From Corythucha ciliata (lineage: Eukaryota; Arthropoda; Insecta; Hemiptera; Tingidae), in NCBI GenBank assembly GCA_038030265.1, contig CM075941.1, positions 44,578,164 to 44,642,163 on the forward strand: a DNA stretch of 64,000 bases. Direction: 5' to 3'. Position 1 is the first letter of the stretch, and each line of letters starts with the position of its first letter. Made by a program: the position numbers and the translations under genes. Of the stretch, positions 12,396-25,489 are shown piece after piece. The notes under the pieces are model-generated. The model searched no databases. It was not told the origin of the DNA and saw nothing but the letters and a program-made list of their open reading frames with translations.

Positions 12396-15300
12396 TGGTC
12401 ATGTTCTAATTAGAATCAGTGGCAGAATAGTGGAACTATAGGATCAGTGGCCGAGGCAGTGGGTAGAATTAGTGGCCTCTCCGTCTTTTCTCCTCCATCA
12501 ATCCCAATACCCCCCCCCCATATTTCTTCTTCACCTTTATAAAATTCGGGTCCTTCTTTCGTCTGGGAAAAATCTGGTCACCCTACCTATAGTATATCCC
12601 GTGTATCCGCTTATGGCTCGCTGGACCTGCTGGATAGAAGGCTTACAGGCCTCCAGAGCTGCTAAATAAAAGAGACACCATTCGAGATGAAAGCCATCGT
12701 TTCGCATTTATAAATCGTCGCTTAAGCAACGAAGTAATGAAAAATGACTTATTTCATTCCCTATCCTCCACGAAAAGCTTCGCCCACTTGATGCTTAAGA
12801 GGAGGCGTTTAAAAACAGTTAAATCTTTAGTGATGTTGATAGGTAAAGGCCGTGGGGGGGGGGGTGCCAATGCCTTGACACGGTCTATTGTTTCCACCCC
12901 ACATAATCGCAACCCTTTTTTATCGCCCATTAGGACTACCGTTGTATCAAGTAAATGATCCGATGTAGAACGAGTTTTGAATAATCTCAAGGCAACGATG
13001 GATTTTTTCAAGACAAAAACGTGCTGATTAGAAGACTTTCAAGGGGGGAAGCACTTTTTTTGTTGTATCCCCGAGATGTCAAGGCTGCACGAAAAGTCCG
13101 TGAACACGGCATACGTCCGAAGTTGGCACCTTATTGGGGGTTGGCGGGAGAGGGACTTTTCTGGGTGGTACGGTGGTAGCCTTCCGGGAAATGGTCTTTG
13201 TCACGTCGTTATCTACGAGGGAGTGATTCCAGAGGGCTTTTTAAACATTATAAAAGAAATAAATCGACCAGCACTATGGGGACAAAGAAAAAGTTGTAAG
13301 CCTTATCAACGTGAAAGTTGTTATCGTACCCTCTAAAGGGTGTTATATAGAGATTTTATGGGTATTTTAGACATACGTTTTAACCGAGACACTCAAATTA
13401 AGGCTTACCAGGTTTAATTACTTCCATGTAGACATGTGAATTTGATTCAAGTCCTTTTGGGTCTCACGAAACAGACGTTGTGTCCAGGGCGGCACTCGTT
13501 TTCGACGAGGATGTCACCCCTCTCACAAGCAAACAAGTCAAAGTAAAATTCAGCCAACCAACTACAGAACTTCTTGTCGGGTGTTTCATTCAAAAATCTG
13601 TTCGCCCGTTAAAAAAAAAAATCACTTTTTCTCCTCTCGACGCACAAACACTCACGTCTCGGACTCTCCGAGGGAGACAGACTGACTGAGAAAGCACACA
13701 GAGCTGCCAACCGGGCAGGTTCTTTTCCCCCCTTTTTGGAGAGCCAAGCGCCCCCTCAACGGTCGTCGCCACCGCTCCCCCCCCCCTCATAAACGGAGCG
13801 TTTTAGACGCCAACGCTTTTATTTTACGAGAAAATTGCATAAAATTGAACGAAAATAAAATATTCGAACAACTCTGAAATACTAACGAATAGTGCCCGCT
13901 ACACAATGATAGCCGTCTTTTATGTGACGGGCAGTGTCAGAAAAAGTGTTTCTATACGGTCTTCACCTAACCATTTTCGACAGCATTTGAACATTTAATG
14001 AGACACCCACGGGAAAGGAAATCGGAAATAAGGACGTTCCTTTTAATGATTACATCCCACACGCTTCGACTGGCATTTACGAATCGTAATGATCCGCGTT
14101 TAAAAATACTGCACTGCGGTCTTTACACTTTGTATCTCGCACCTTCTGTGGGCTTTCCCACGAAAATATTACGTCAAAAAAAGGGCAAATTCTCCCTTCG
14201 AATAGCTATTAAAGATTCATCGATATCAGTAAATCGTTCAAACCTTGAAAAAAGTAAGCACGAATGTTTTTTCTACAAACTTTCGGTGCCATATTTTAAC
14301 AAAAAATGAGGTAAACATAAATATCAAGGTGAACAAGTTGTTGGTATCAAGGTTTTTTGTTTGAAAAGCTAGCAATTTTTTTCCTCTCTTCTTAATTTTC
14401 AAAGAAAAAAACCTGAAATACGAACACTAACGTGCGACTTGAAGAAATCATCGAAAAGGAACCGATATCCGGGGATGGTCTTATAATAATTTAAACCTGA
14501 GAAGCGTCCTCGAAACACCTATAGTGAACCGCACTTGAAATTAAACGACGAGCTTATCTTTCACGTTGTGTGCTAAATAAATTGTCCCAAAATATGGCAG
14601 AAATAACAAAAGGCCACGACTGTACTGTTTACGTGGTGAAGGGAGCAGGGGTAGGGGTGGGGGGAGGTCAGAAAAACGTCTGCTATTGAACTCGACATTG
14701 GCAGTGACTCGATGAGTTCCTCCCCTTTTTTTCCCCCCTCACTCCCGCTCTTTCAAACTGTGACCGATTGAGCGAAATGCTTGATGGACACGCCGTGGAA
14801 AAACTGGACACGGAGTCACGTACTGGAAAAAAGAATAAAAAAAAAAAGGCCAAGTTTACTTACAATGAGACCTGAGTGGGGGGGGAGGGGGAGGCAACTG
14901 GAAAAAGGAAGATTTCTCTCTCGCTTCATCTCTTTCTCTCTCACTCTCTCTATGGTCTAAACGATCACTTGGACTACTGGGTTTCATACAGTGAAGGAAG
15001 TAGAAAAAAGTATACGAGTCAAGTAATAAGGTGGAAAGCGGTATTTATCCATAGAAGGGAATACACGATAAACGCTCCAACCCCATTCAAAACTCTTCCC
15101 CTCCTACCCCGACCACCAGCAGAAATAAGAAGTGAAAGACTTCACCTGTACTCGTAAACGGTTCAAATAGAAGAGACATTATACCCCCCCCCCTCCCCGA
15201 GAGATCCACTGGAGGGCAAGACCATAGTAGAGAGAATATTCGGCGGGCCCGGGGCTAGAACTCGCAATGATGAGGCCTTTCAACGAGCCACCAAATTTTT

Positions 15301-15685
15301 CAGAATCTCGCTATTATAGTTAAGGGCAGGGGCGTAGCGTGACATTTTGATGCCCGGAGCGGTGGTCATGGTAGATGCCCCCCCCCCTATCAAAAAATAC
15401 GAGTATCGGGCGACTCTCCTCAATCGGAAATCATCCAGGGCTTAGGGTAAGGGAAACTTTTAGGGTCCAAACATCGTATTCGATTTACCTGGGAAAAACC
15501 TTATTTAACATTTATACGCTTTTTTCGGAACAAATAGACCGGCGTGGTGTCGGATTAACAGATTCTTGGCGTGGGAATGTTTCTCGGGACAACAATTAGC
15601 AGTTTCATAGTCCCTGTGAGCTATATTTGCTGTTATTAAGCCAATGTGGTGTAGGTACGATCAAAGATGGGAAGGGGGGTATGTT
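12396..15685. other. Unique non-satellite region, no gene recognised
   Basis: About 3.3 kb without satellite units. It contains G/C homopolymer tracts (12854-12864, about 15183-15192), CT-rich runs around 14916-14950, and a GGGGCGTAGC segment at 15326. Open frames are short, have no recognisable domains and no consistent splice pattern. It may contain intronic or regulatory DNA of genes beyond what I can detect. Confidence 0.4.
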
Positions 15686-15689
15686 CCTG

Positions 15690-16140
15690 AGAGAACCAAC
15701 TTCACGAGAATGGGTCTTCAAGAAACCGATTTCGTGGGGTTTAATCGTTGAAAAAAAACAATCTTGAGGGTTTGGCTCTGTAGAAAATAAGTCATGAGCT
15801 TGGCTTACATGAAAAACACAAACTTTGAGGGTCCCGCTTTTCCAAAAACCACTTTCACGGGTTTAACTCCTGAAACCCCTTATTTCGAGGATTGACTCTG
15901 AGTAGAACCAACTTCACAGGTTTTGCCCTTCAATAAACCAATCTCAAGGGCTTTTGTCGCTCAAAAAACCAATCTTAAGGGTTAGTATCTTCAAACAACA
16001 CAATTCGCGGAACTTGGCATGCTCAAAAATACCAGTTTTACGGATTTGGCTCAATAAAAAAGTATTTTACGGATTTGGCTCTTCATAAAAACAATTTTTC
16101 CTCCTTTGGTTAATCAAAAGACCTCAATTCCGTGAGGTTG
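15690..16140 (-). repeat. Satellite E variant, reverse orientation
   Basis: Units around AAACCAATTTCACGGGTTT and GGCTCTTCA with a period near 30 bp. They are diverged from the 11.6-12.4 kb array but share the AATTTCG-TTTTGGCT core. 16141-16620 that follows shows no repeat unit and no supportable gene. Confidence 0.65.
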
Positions 16141-16630
16141 GCTCTGTCAAATTCTTCCAGCGTTCCACATTTGGCGTGTGAAGGGACGGAGCGTGTTTGC
16201 GTGGAACACTGACCGGTTGTGGGATGCAACCCGCAATTTCTGGCACGCTCTGTCCAGTTCTTAGACTGTTTCGCCTCCAAAGAGAACCATGGCATCGCCA
16301 AGACTCAGCTTTCAGTCAACTTCATTGTAGTTTTTACGCCTTCCTCTCACTAACTGGCAGCCGTTTACTGTTATAGATAGCTCTTTGGGGTGCCCTGGTC
16401 TGCAATGGACCATTTTGTGCGGTTTTGGTGCCTCTTGGTAGACCTGAAGTCAAAATTTCTTTCACGGAGCACCTGACAACTATATGGGCACTGGGCAGTT
16501 GAATAGATGTGGAGTGTTTTGTACCGGAGGTGCGCAAAAGGGCTCTATTATTTATCCTAACTGTGCTCGGTTCTTTAACATATTCACGTTAAAAATAAAT
16601 AAAAGCATGTGAAACCCAGGGTCAAAGGTC

Positions 16631-16675
16631 ACCCCGGGACGCAACTCGTCCCGGATTCTGCTCTGCATTTCTAAA
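16631..16675 (+). repeat. Fragment of the GTCCCGG dispersed repeat
   Basis: GGGACGCAACTCGTCCCGG followed by ATTCTGCTCTGCATTTCT matches the 3' part of the copy at 49171-49295. Confidence 0.6.
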
Positions 16676-16871
16676 AAAATTAACATTTTGACATTATAAA
16701 ATTTGAATAGTGTTTAGACGACCCTGTCTCGGGCATTTTATTAAGATCACTGGCCCCCCTCTCGCCACATCTCCACAGTCAGGGTGCGGGGAGGCTGAAA
16801 TAAAGAAATTAACCTTTAAATAAAATACTTACCTTTTTCTAAATTGTTTTGAGTTCCGGGAAAAAATTGCT

Positions 16872-16944
16872 CCCCCCATGCGGGATGCGAACCCACGAAC
16901 TCCTGGTTTTACGGCAGGTGCTCTACCAACTGAGCTACCCGGGA
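16872..16944 (-). tRNA. tRNA-like sequence (pseudogene or SINE head)
   Basis: On the minus strand the internal RNA polymerase III boxes fit well: an A box TAGCTCAGTTGG and a B box GGTTCGCATCC. A D-arm (GCTC/GAGC) and T-arm (GTGGG/CCCGC) form. The anticodon stem has only four pairs (CCTG/CAGG), the position before the anticodon is G rather than the near-invariant U, and the acceptor stem pairs poorly, so the amino-acid identity is unclear and it is probably not a working tRNA. A tRNA pseudogene or the head of a tRNA-derived SINE are the best readings. Confidence 0.6.
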
Positions 16945-17025
16945 GTCCACGCAAGGATCGAATCCACCAGAGAGAAATTCCCTCTCGCAACTCAATGGCA
17001 CCAATCGGGTGGTTTTGTCGGGTAT

Positions 17026-18068
17026 TTTGTTGTTAGAGCTTAGAGCGTTGTGTGGTTAAATCATTTTGTGGTTTGAGAGCATTTTCGGGTTGCACAACTT
17101 TCGGCGCTTGGTTTTGTCAAGTTTTTTGGTTCAATATTTGTTCGTTGTTTAGTCTATATCTGTGATAAAAGCTTGTTGTGGTTAGAGCTTTTTGTGATAC
17201 GAGCTTTTGCGGAACCAAGCTTTTGTGGCTAGAGCATTTTACCCGGTAGAGCATGGTTAGAGCGTTTTGTGGTTGGAGCGATTTGTTGTTAGACCAATTG
17301 GGGTTGCTGCTTTCTGTTGTGCGAAGTTTTTTAGGTTATAGCATTTATTTGGTTTGAGCACTTTGGGGTTGGAGCATTCTGTGGTTAGAGGATTTTGTGG
17401 TTGGAACATTTTGTGGAGGGAGTGGTCAGAGTGTTTCATGGTTGAATCATTTTGTGGTTAGAGCGTTTTGTAAAAATTAGAGCATTTTGGTGTTAGAGCA
17501 TTTTGTGGTTACATGATTTTTGTGGTTGGAGCATTATGTGGTTGGAGCATTTTGTAGTTAGAGCATTTTGTGCTTTGAGCACTTTGGGGCTAGAACATTT
17601 TGGGGTTAGAGCATTTTGTGGTTAGAGCATTTTGTGGTTAGAGCATTTTGTGGTTAGAGCATTTTGTGGTTGGAGCATTTTGTGATTAGAGCGTTTTGAG
17701 GTTAGAGCATTTTGTGGTTAGAGTGTTTCATGGTTGAATCATTTTGTGGTTAGAGTGTTTTGTAAAAATTAGAGCATTTTGATGTTAGATCATTTTGTGG
17801 TTAGATGATTTTTGTGGTTGGAGCATTATGTGGTTAGAGCATTTTGTAGTTAGAGCATTTTGTAGTTAGAGCATTTTTTGGTTTGATCACTTTGGGGCTA
17901 GAACATTTTGTGGTTGGAGCATTTTGTGGTTAGAGCATTTTGTGGTTAGAGCATTTTGTGGTTGGAGCATTTTGTGGTTCGAACATTTTGATGGTTAGAG
18001 CATTTTGTGGTTGGAACATTTTGATGGTTAGAGCATTTTGTGGTTGGAACATTTTGTGGTTAGAGCAT
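17026..18068 (-). repeat. Satellite A array, reverse orientation
   Basis: About 65 copies of a ~16-bp unit TTTTGTGGTTAGAGCA, much more uniform than the copies at 6.6 and 10.7 kb. A ~292-bp higher-order duplication is visible: the variant string GTGTTTCATGGTTGAATC near 17431 recurs near 17723 with the same neighbouring variants. The most regular stretch is 17890-18068, suggesting recent local expansion there. Confidence 0.93.
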
Positions 18069-18069
18069 A

Positions 18070-19660
18070 GAAACCCACCATTATGCAGCCAGTTTAGCCG
18101 TATACGATCTGATTTAGTCCGCCCGAAAATTGACGATCAAGGCCCAGGAAACAGACAGCTGCAGTCCACCGAAGGTTTAAGAGATTCGTGTCGAGTGGTT
18201 CCCCCCCCCCCCTATGTGTTGTTCCAGAGGTCTTTCTTGAAAAGTAGCCTAACGAAAACCATTTAATAATCACAACACGTCAAATCAACCTACGCGCGTT
18301 AGTCCAAGCGCATTAAGATTTCATTTTGCGCTTTTATATCGTTGATTGCTCGTTTTATAACTTGAAATAATAAAATTCCTTCATGAAATATTCAAATAAC
18401 CACTTAAGCTTGCTAATTAGTGTCTTGGTTTGTGATTCAAATCTACAGTAATTACCGGGCAACTATATGCGAACGTAATTGATTTATGTCCGACGAATGG
18501 ACGAACTGACTTTCATTGGCCAAAAAAATAAGGATTTTTTCGTTTTCATTCTTCAAGGAGTGTTTATACTAGCAGGAAATGTCTAATTTAGCCTTTCCAA
18601 TCAAGTGCCAGCCCATTTAAACGCCCTGCAGCCTTATTCCGGTAATATTTTAGAAACTGAGAGTTCCTATACATGCTAAATAGGAAACACCAATAGCCGG
18701 TTTTACTAAAAACACGATGTTTGCAGAAAAGAAATAGAAAGTAAACAGACAACTTTTATGCCCCCCTCCCCCCGTCAAGCCTTTTCAGGCTCGCAGTCAC
18801 GATTTTCGTCGTTTGTTTTGATCATCCCGTTTCACGAGAATAAAATGCAAGTTACGAGAGGAATGAAAGAACCATCCACATCACGCCCCCCCCCCCCCGT
18901 GAGGGTTGCGAATGCACAATTTTCGGTGATGACATGAATCTCTCTCACGCCCACTCTTTCTCTCTCTTTCTCTTCTCTCTCATGGAAAGCATTTAAAATG
19001 TTGCACGCCTTTACGCAGTCCGAGGCCTCCTTTCCATTGTTTTTCTACCTTCGTCTTTCGCCCTCGTTCTCAGCTAATTATGGAGGAAATCGTTCTTTCG
19101 TGCTCAATGAAAGCGGTATAAATTCGGAAAAAAGGGAATATATACTCGCGATCGCGTAGAGCTCTCTTTTTTTTCTGCCTTGGATGGAAAAGGAATTTCA
19201 AGTTTTTTTCCTATTATCACAACACAGCAAGAGGTGTTGTGGTCCCTTCCTTTTCCTTCTCAACGTTCCCTATTCATAATTCTGTCATCCGGCGGAAGCA
19301 CCCCAGAGAAAGCGCTTCATCAAATAATAATAAAAATAAAAAGGTGCGGAGCCCTGAAGTCTGGGATTGTAAAACTGGAAGTGGAAAGGTTGTATTTGGA
19401 ACGGAAATAAACAATTGTCACCGCTTTAAACGATCTCGAATTATTGTTACATGAGATGACGTTGATGCGAGCGGATAGGGCCTCGTCCCACCTCACTCAA
19501 TAACCAATTCGCAACTCCCGAGAAGGTCAATAAACTGATTGAAACTCCTCAGGTGTAATTAAGTCATACACCTACAAGCCAATTAAGTCATTCTGTGACG
19601 AAGTACAATACCTCTACTGCACACTGCCATCCGCCAACTTAGCTAGTGGTACGGCGAGAG
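18070..19660. other. Unique region, no gene recognised
   Basis: Non-satellite DNA with C-runs at 18201-18212 and 18886-18898, and a CT-rich stretch at 18940-18985. No frame or splice pattern can be supported. Confidence 0.4.
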
Positions 19661-19664
19661 GTGA

Positions 19665-22600
19665 TACGGATAAAAACGCCAATTCATAGCCAAAATTCAG
19701 GAAAATCACGCATAATTAGCGGATAAATTCATAAAAACCGCCAATTAGCGGAGAAAAACGCCAATTCTAGGCTAAAATTGAGAAAAACATTAAATCATGG
19801 CTAAAATCAAGAAAAATCGCTAATAGCGAATAAATAGAGAAAAAGCTCCGATTTGAGGATAAAATGTGGAAAACGCTTAATACCGGCTAAAATTGAGAAA
19901 AAAAAATCACTAATTCAAGGCTAAAATTGAGAAAAACGCCAGATTCGCGGCTAAAATGGAGAAAACACTAATTCGAGGTTTCTGAACAATGTGGCAAACA
20001 TGGAAAAAAAAAGTGCTAATTTCATGGCCAAAATTGAAAAAATAGCTAATTTACGGGTAAAATTGAGACAAATCACCAAAATTCTCGGCAAAACTGAAAT
20101 AGAAGGTCAATTAGCTGCCAAAATTGCGAGAAAGTCCTAATAATCGACGGCTAAAACAGAGTGCGAAGCGCTACAATTCGTAGCTAAAATTGAGGAAAAT
20201 CGCTAATCAGCAGGTAAATTAAGACGAAGCGCTAATTCGCGGAAAAAGTGTAGAAGAAAGCTAATACTCAGGTAATATTGGAAAAATCACTAATACAGCT
20301 AAAATTGAGAAAAATGCCAATTCATGCCTAAAATTGAGAAAACCAAAATTCGCGTGCTCCTGAAGGCAACTTGGTTTGTAGCTAAAATTGAGAAAAAACA
20401 CTAATTCATGGTACCAGTTGGAAAAAACTGCTAATTCGCAGATAAAATGGTGTCAAATTACTATTTAGCAGCTAAAATTTTAAATTGAGAAATACGTTAA
20501 TTCCGGCTAAAATTTAGAGAAAGTGCTAATCGGCGGATGAAACAAGGAGAAACGATAATGCATGGTTATATTGAAAAAATCGCTAATTATCAGATAAATT
20601 AAGAAAAGGCGGAAAAACGCTGATAAAAGAACAAAATTGGAAAAAATCACTAATACACAGTTAAAATTGAAACACCAATCACCAGTCTTGAGCTCCTGAA
20701 GATGACTTTGTGGCTCAAATTGAAGAAAAGCGCTAAATTTATAGAGCAATCAGAAATAAATAGCTAATGCATGGTTAAAAATAAGAAACACATTAATTCG
20801 CGGCTAAAATTGATGGACGGTAATGGTCGGCGGGCTAAAACAGAGAAAAACGCCAATTCTTTAGGCATGAATGTGAAAAATCTCTAATTAGCGGATGATG
20901 AATTATATGAAAACCCTCTGATTCACGGATAAGATTAAGAAAAACGCAAATAACGTTTAAAACTTGAAAATAATCGCTGTAGTTTACGGTTAAAATTGAG
21001 AAAACACCTATTCGCAGTTCGCTGCTCGTGAAGGCAACTTTGAGGTTAAAATGGAGAAAATCTATGGCACAAATTGGGAAAAATTGCTAATTCATGAATA
21101 AAATTGAGACAAATCACTAATTCGCGGCTGAAAATTGGGAAAAACTGCAATTCTCCGCTAAAATATAGAGTAACAGAGAAAACGTTGATTTATCGCTATA
21201 ATGGAGACGTGGTTAAAATTAATTGAAAGTGCAGGGGGCCTGTTCTATAACTTTTAACTGTCACTATCACTGTCTCTTTCCGCCCGTTCTCCCCATCAAC
21301 ATGTGATTTAATTCGGGTCGGACGGATGGAAAGGATATTCCTAGGAACACTATGAAATTTTGCAGAACTGGCAAAAGCGCAAATGTGTTGCTAAAATTGA
21401 GAAAAAGCTGCAGTTCGTGTCCAAAATTGTCAAAAAGTTTATGAATAATCGCCAAGTTGGTGCTAAAATTGAGATAACGTACTAATTTGCGACTAAAATT
21501 GAAATAACGCGCTAATTCACGGCAAATAAAAAGGCAAATTTATTGCTAAAATTGAGAAAAAGCTGCAGTTCGTGTCCAAAATTGTCAAAAAATCTATAAT
21601 TTATGTTTTCTCCAATCACGATGCAATTTATAGAAAAAAAATTGAGAAAATTTCGCTAATTCATGGTGTGTAGAGGATATTTTGCGGCTAACACTTATAA
21701 AAAATGCTAATGTGCAGTTTTTGGGACATGCCTGCGGCTAAAATTATGAAAAATCGCTAATTCGCGGCCTTAGCTCGACAAAAACGCAACTTATTCGCGG
21801 CAAAAATCGAAAAAATGCCAATTCGCAGTTTCCGGGGGCAACTTCCTGTAGATGAAATTCCTGGTTAGAAGGGGAAAAATCCGTTTATTTGAGGCTAAAA
21901 TTTAAAAGAATGTGCTAATTTATGGCTTCTTCATTTAATTTCATGGCAATTTTGAAAAACACCTAATTTTGAGGCTAAAATCAAGTAAAAGCGACAAATC
22001 ACGGCAGGTAAATTTTAGTTAAATTTGAGTTTCACTTGGCAAAACACTCGAGTGTGCAAACTGCGCTCATGATGTTGTATCTCATCCTATTATGGTGTGG
22101 AAAAAGCAGTAATTCTCGGATGAAATTACGAAATACACGTTGTCATTAACGGCTAAAATTGTGAAAAATCGACTATTCTCCAATGGTTTTCAGAAAAAGC
22201 GCTAATTAGCGCCTTGAGTAACGAAGACGCTAATTCTCGGCTTCTAAAAGCAAATTCGTTGCTCAAACAGAGAAAAAAATGGCTAATAGCTTAAATAAAA
22301 AAAACTTGCTAATTCGCGGCTGAAAGTATGAAAAATCACTAATTCACCGATAAAATTGAGAAAAAAAAGTGCCAAGATGTTAAAACCGCTCATCCACGGT
22401 TGAAATATAGAGAAAACGCCAATTCGCATTTTCCGCAGGAACTTCGTGGCTGAAAGTGAACAAAATCGCTAATCCTCGGCTAAATGAGGAAAAAGCTCTA
22501 ATTCGTGGATAAAATTCAGAAAAAGCGTTCAATTCTCGGCGGAAATAGGAAAAAACTCTCATTCACTGCTCAACTGTGGAAAATTGCTAATTACCTTGCG

Positions 22601-22870
22601 GCTAAAATTAGGCAAAATGTTGATTCGCGGCTAAAATTAGGCAAAATGTTGATTCGCGGCTAAAATTAGGCAAAATGTTGATTAGCGGCTAAAATCATGA
22701 AATATTGCTAATTATTAGGGGTTAAATTGGGATTATTAGCTAATTCACGTAAATTAATTGAGAAAATGGCAAGTCGCGGTTTCCACCGGAGGCAAATTAG
22801 CGGCTAAAATGGAGACACTTGCTAATTCACTGATGAAATTGATAAGAGCTGAATTGTGGAAAAAACGCTA
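19665..22870 (+). repeat. Satellite B array
   Basis: About 3.2 kb of degenerate ~29-30 bp units (CTAATTCGCGGCTAAAATTG then AGAAAAAC). The embedded marker CCTGAAGGCAACTT occurs near 20354, 20690 and 21022, about 334 bp apart, which indicates a higher-order repeat of about eleven units. A near-identical triplet of units at 22610-22690 is a recent local duplication. No genes. Confidence 0.92.
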
Positions 22871-25485
22871 ATGGCCAATCTGGTTGACTCCTTAGCGGCG
22901 TGGAGGGACCCAACTCACTCAGCTCCACCGCCCAAACACAACCCACAGTCTACCTCGTCCCATTCACCCTTGAAATTCAACCGTAGGCAATTATGTTTTT
23001 CTGGTACGCTCAGACATTTTCAACTGGACGCACTGCGTCACTCATGCGTCCAAGCCTCTCTTAAATTTTTTTTTTGAAGTGCGTCAACAGATGAAACACG
23101 CGTGCATGGATTCAAAGACCATTGACCCCTCTTCTTTTCTTTCTGTGCGTCCTACCGTTATGTGATGTTGTGGTTAGCGGTCAGGCATCGTCCATAGCGG
23201 TGGTGGGGGCGGGGTTGATTTGACAGGAGGAAGCTGTTGAAGTGGAACAACTTTTCACAGCTCTTTTGAATGACAACACTCAATGGATCTTCTCCTTGCG
23301 GTTGGAGTAAAAATAAAGAACAAACGGGAAATTACCGAGGAAAAAAAAAAAAAAAAATAGTGATTTTTTACGGCCCAATAAATCGTTACTCGTGCCAAAG
23401 TGTGCAACCTTTGCCTATAAATTGACGTGGACGTCATTGTCCTCAACCGTCGTTTTTAATTGGAAGAATATTGAGAAATTCTGTCATTCGTTTGAAAATG
23501 TGGGAAGGTGTCGGGTGGTGGTTGGGTTTAATTGATTCATTGAATTATGTATGACGGGCGAAGGCACACACCATAAGCGTTCCCCCCCTCCCCAGCTTTT
23601 ACAACCACAAATGATTACTATCTGTCGGGAAACGCATTTATGTGACTTTCAAACCACGTCAATCGTCAATGGATGAGAGGGCGGGTGACCATTCGAAAAT
23701 TCCTTTAAAATATACCCATTCCCATATAGTTTATTGGAGCGAAGCGGTGTGTCGACGGGTTAAAGAAGGTTGTAAGTTTATTTCCGCTTCCTTTTTTAGA
23801 ACTCTATTGCTCGCTACTTCCTCTACCAGGATCCGTGACCTCCAAGTAGTTTTTTCCACGTTTTATATTGTTTATCTTTAAAAGTTTGAACAAAATGTCA
23901 TATACACAAGAGCGATGTCAATCCCCCCGCCCCCGCCCCACAATATTCGTCGCGACCACTCGACCGGTAAAATGAGGTCCTGTATTCGACAGGCGACTGT
24001 TTCTTTGTTACGCTCACGAAAAAGCCTCTTTTCCGACGCAAAGTGCTCCCAAAAATCGAGCGTAATCACCGCCTACTTTTATTTTTTTATATTTCATTTT
24101 TGACAAATGACACAATGACCTACAGGAAAAATTGCCCTGTTGACCCGACTGTACAAAAAGGTCATTTTGTTGAATTATGAAAAAAAAAAAAAAAAAAATG
24201 GGCTGTTGGTAACGATTTTTAGGACGCATTGTTTCGTGCGGGGGAGAGAGGCACGCAACTTTGTGAATTGCTCGAGTTCATTGCACTTTTACTTCAAGAA
24301 GACGTTTCTTTTCTCCCTCCCCCTCTTAACAAAGCGGTGTTTTCCTCGTTGTAAAAGCTAGTGATGTGTAATAAAACCGCAAAACTTGTGGAGATGAAGA
24401 GAATTGTTTTGTTTCCTATTATGACGGCGAGCTTACACCAAGGACGATTGTGGCGTATAAGGAGCGAGGAGAAGAAAAAAGCTCGTAATTATTTATTGTC
24501 ACGAAACTCTAAATATGTATTACGTAACATGTACAAATTGTAATTGATAATCGTGAAAAATGCCTATATTTGGCCAGAAATTAACAGGCTGGTAATAAAC
24601 TGTGCAAACAAATGTGATCTGCACCTTTAGACCTTTAGTTTCAAGCAAAAAGCGAAACTAAAAGTCTCGGGAAGTCGTTATTTTCAACCCCCCTCCCACC
24701 CCACGCCAACCATAACTCACACTCTCTCCGACACGGAAAATTCTCTTTCCCAGCCCAAAGACTGAAAAAGTGAATCTCTACGAACTCCTCGACACATCCA
24801 TACAGAGAAGGGTGTTAAACCGTGCTCTTCTATAATCTCGTTTGTGTTTAGTCGAAAGTGTGTCGAAAATAAAAATGGTAGTGGGGAGTGGTAAGGTGGG
24901 GTGAGTGGGTACTTTACACCATTGGAAAAAATTGAGAGCCTTTACGGATTCAACTTCCATTTTGATAGACTTTGATTCAATACACGGTTGGGCTGTTCCA
25001 ACATGGATATAACTTCCTCCCCTCACTACCTTTTCTATTATGTACCTTGAGCGGCTTTCTTCTTGGGCATTCAGCGAGAAAAATAACAAGTATTTTACAG
25101 TGAAGGAAACAAAAAAAAAATCCTCATCATAACGAAGAAATTAAGTTGAGGAGGAAATCTCAACGGATTAAACTTGATTAGTAAAACGAATTTGAGAAAT
25201 GCGGACGCGGTCGTTTTTTTCTTTTCTGCAAAACAACCCTGAGAGAAATCATTGAATCTTCCATGTATGGAAGCGACCTGCTTTGATGGTTTTAAAGATC
25301 TCGAAGGTTGTAAAACAGGAGCAAATGACTTTTCATCAACAGATCTTGATCTTTGTTGTTCAAGTTATAGAAAGCGAGTGGCGTTTGAAATAAATGTTGG
25401 GCAAATTCACTCTCTTAGCCGCGCATTTAGCGATTTTCAAACTTTTAGCCATGAATTAGCGCTCCCCAGTTTCATTAGATCCTGA
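22871..25485. other. Unique region, no gene recognised
   Basis: Non-satellite DNA between two satellite B arrays. It has poly-A/T tracts (23340-23357, 24179-24199). A frame at 25261-25372 ends next to satellite sequence and might be an exon, but nothing supports it. No domains recognised. Confidence 0.4.
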
Positions 25486-25489
25486 CAAG

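Noticed and set aside
11475..12413. Repetitive membrane-like proteins in three overlapping plus-strand frames
   Set aside because: They are translations of the 29-bp satellite E; a period not divisible by three gives the same peptide in every frame.
13078..13336. 86-codon plus-strand frame in the unique region
   Set aside because: No domain, no splice support, and it crosses G-rich non-coding-looking sequence.
15240..15300. A second tRNA-like element near GGGGCTAGAACTCGC
   Set aside because: Only a weak B-box resemblance; no A box or cloverleaf could be formed.
17026..18068. Interstitial telomeric repeat, because units contain GGTTAG
   Set aside because: The unit is ~16 bp (GGTTAGAGCATTTTGT), not a pure TTAGG or TTAGGG array.
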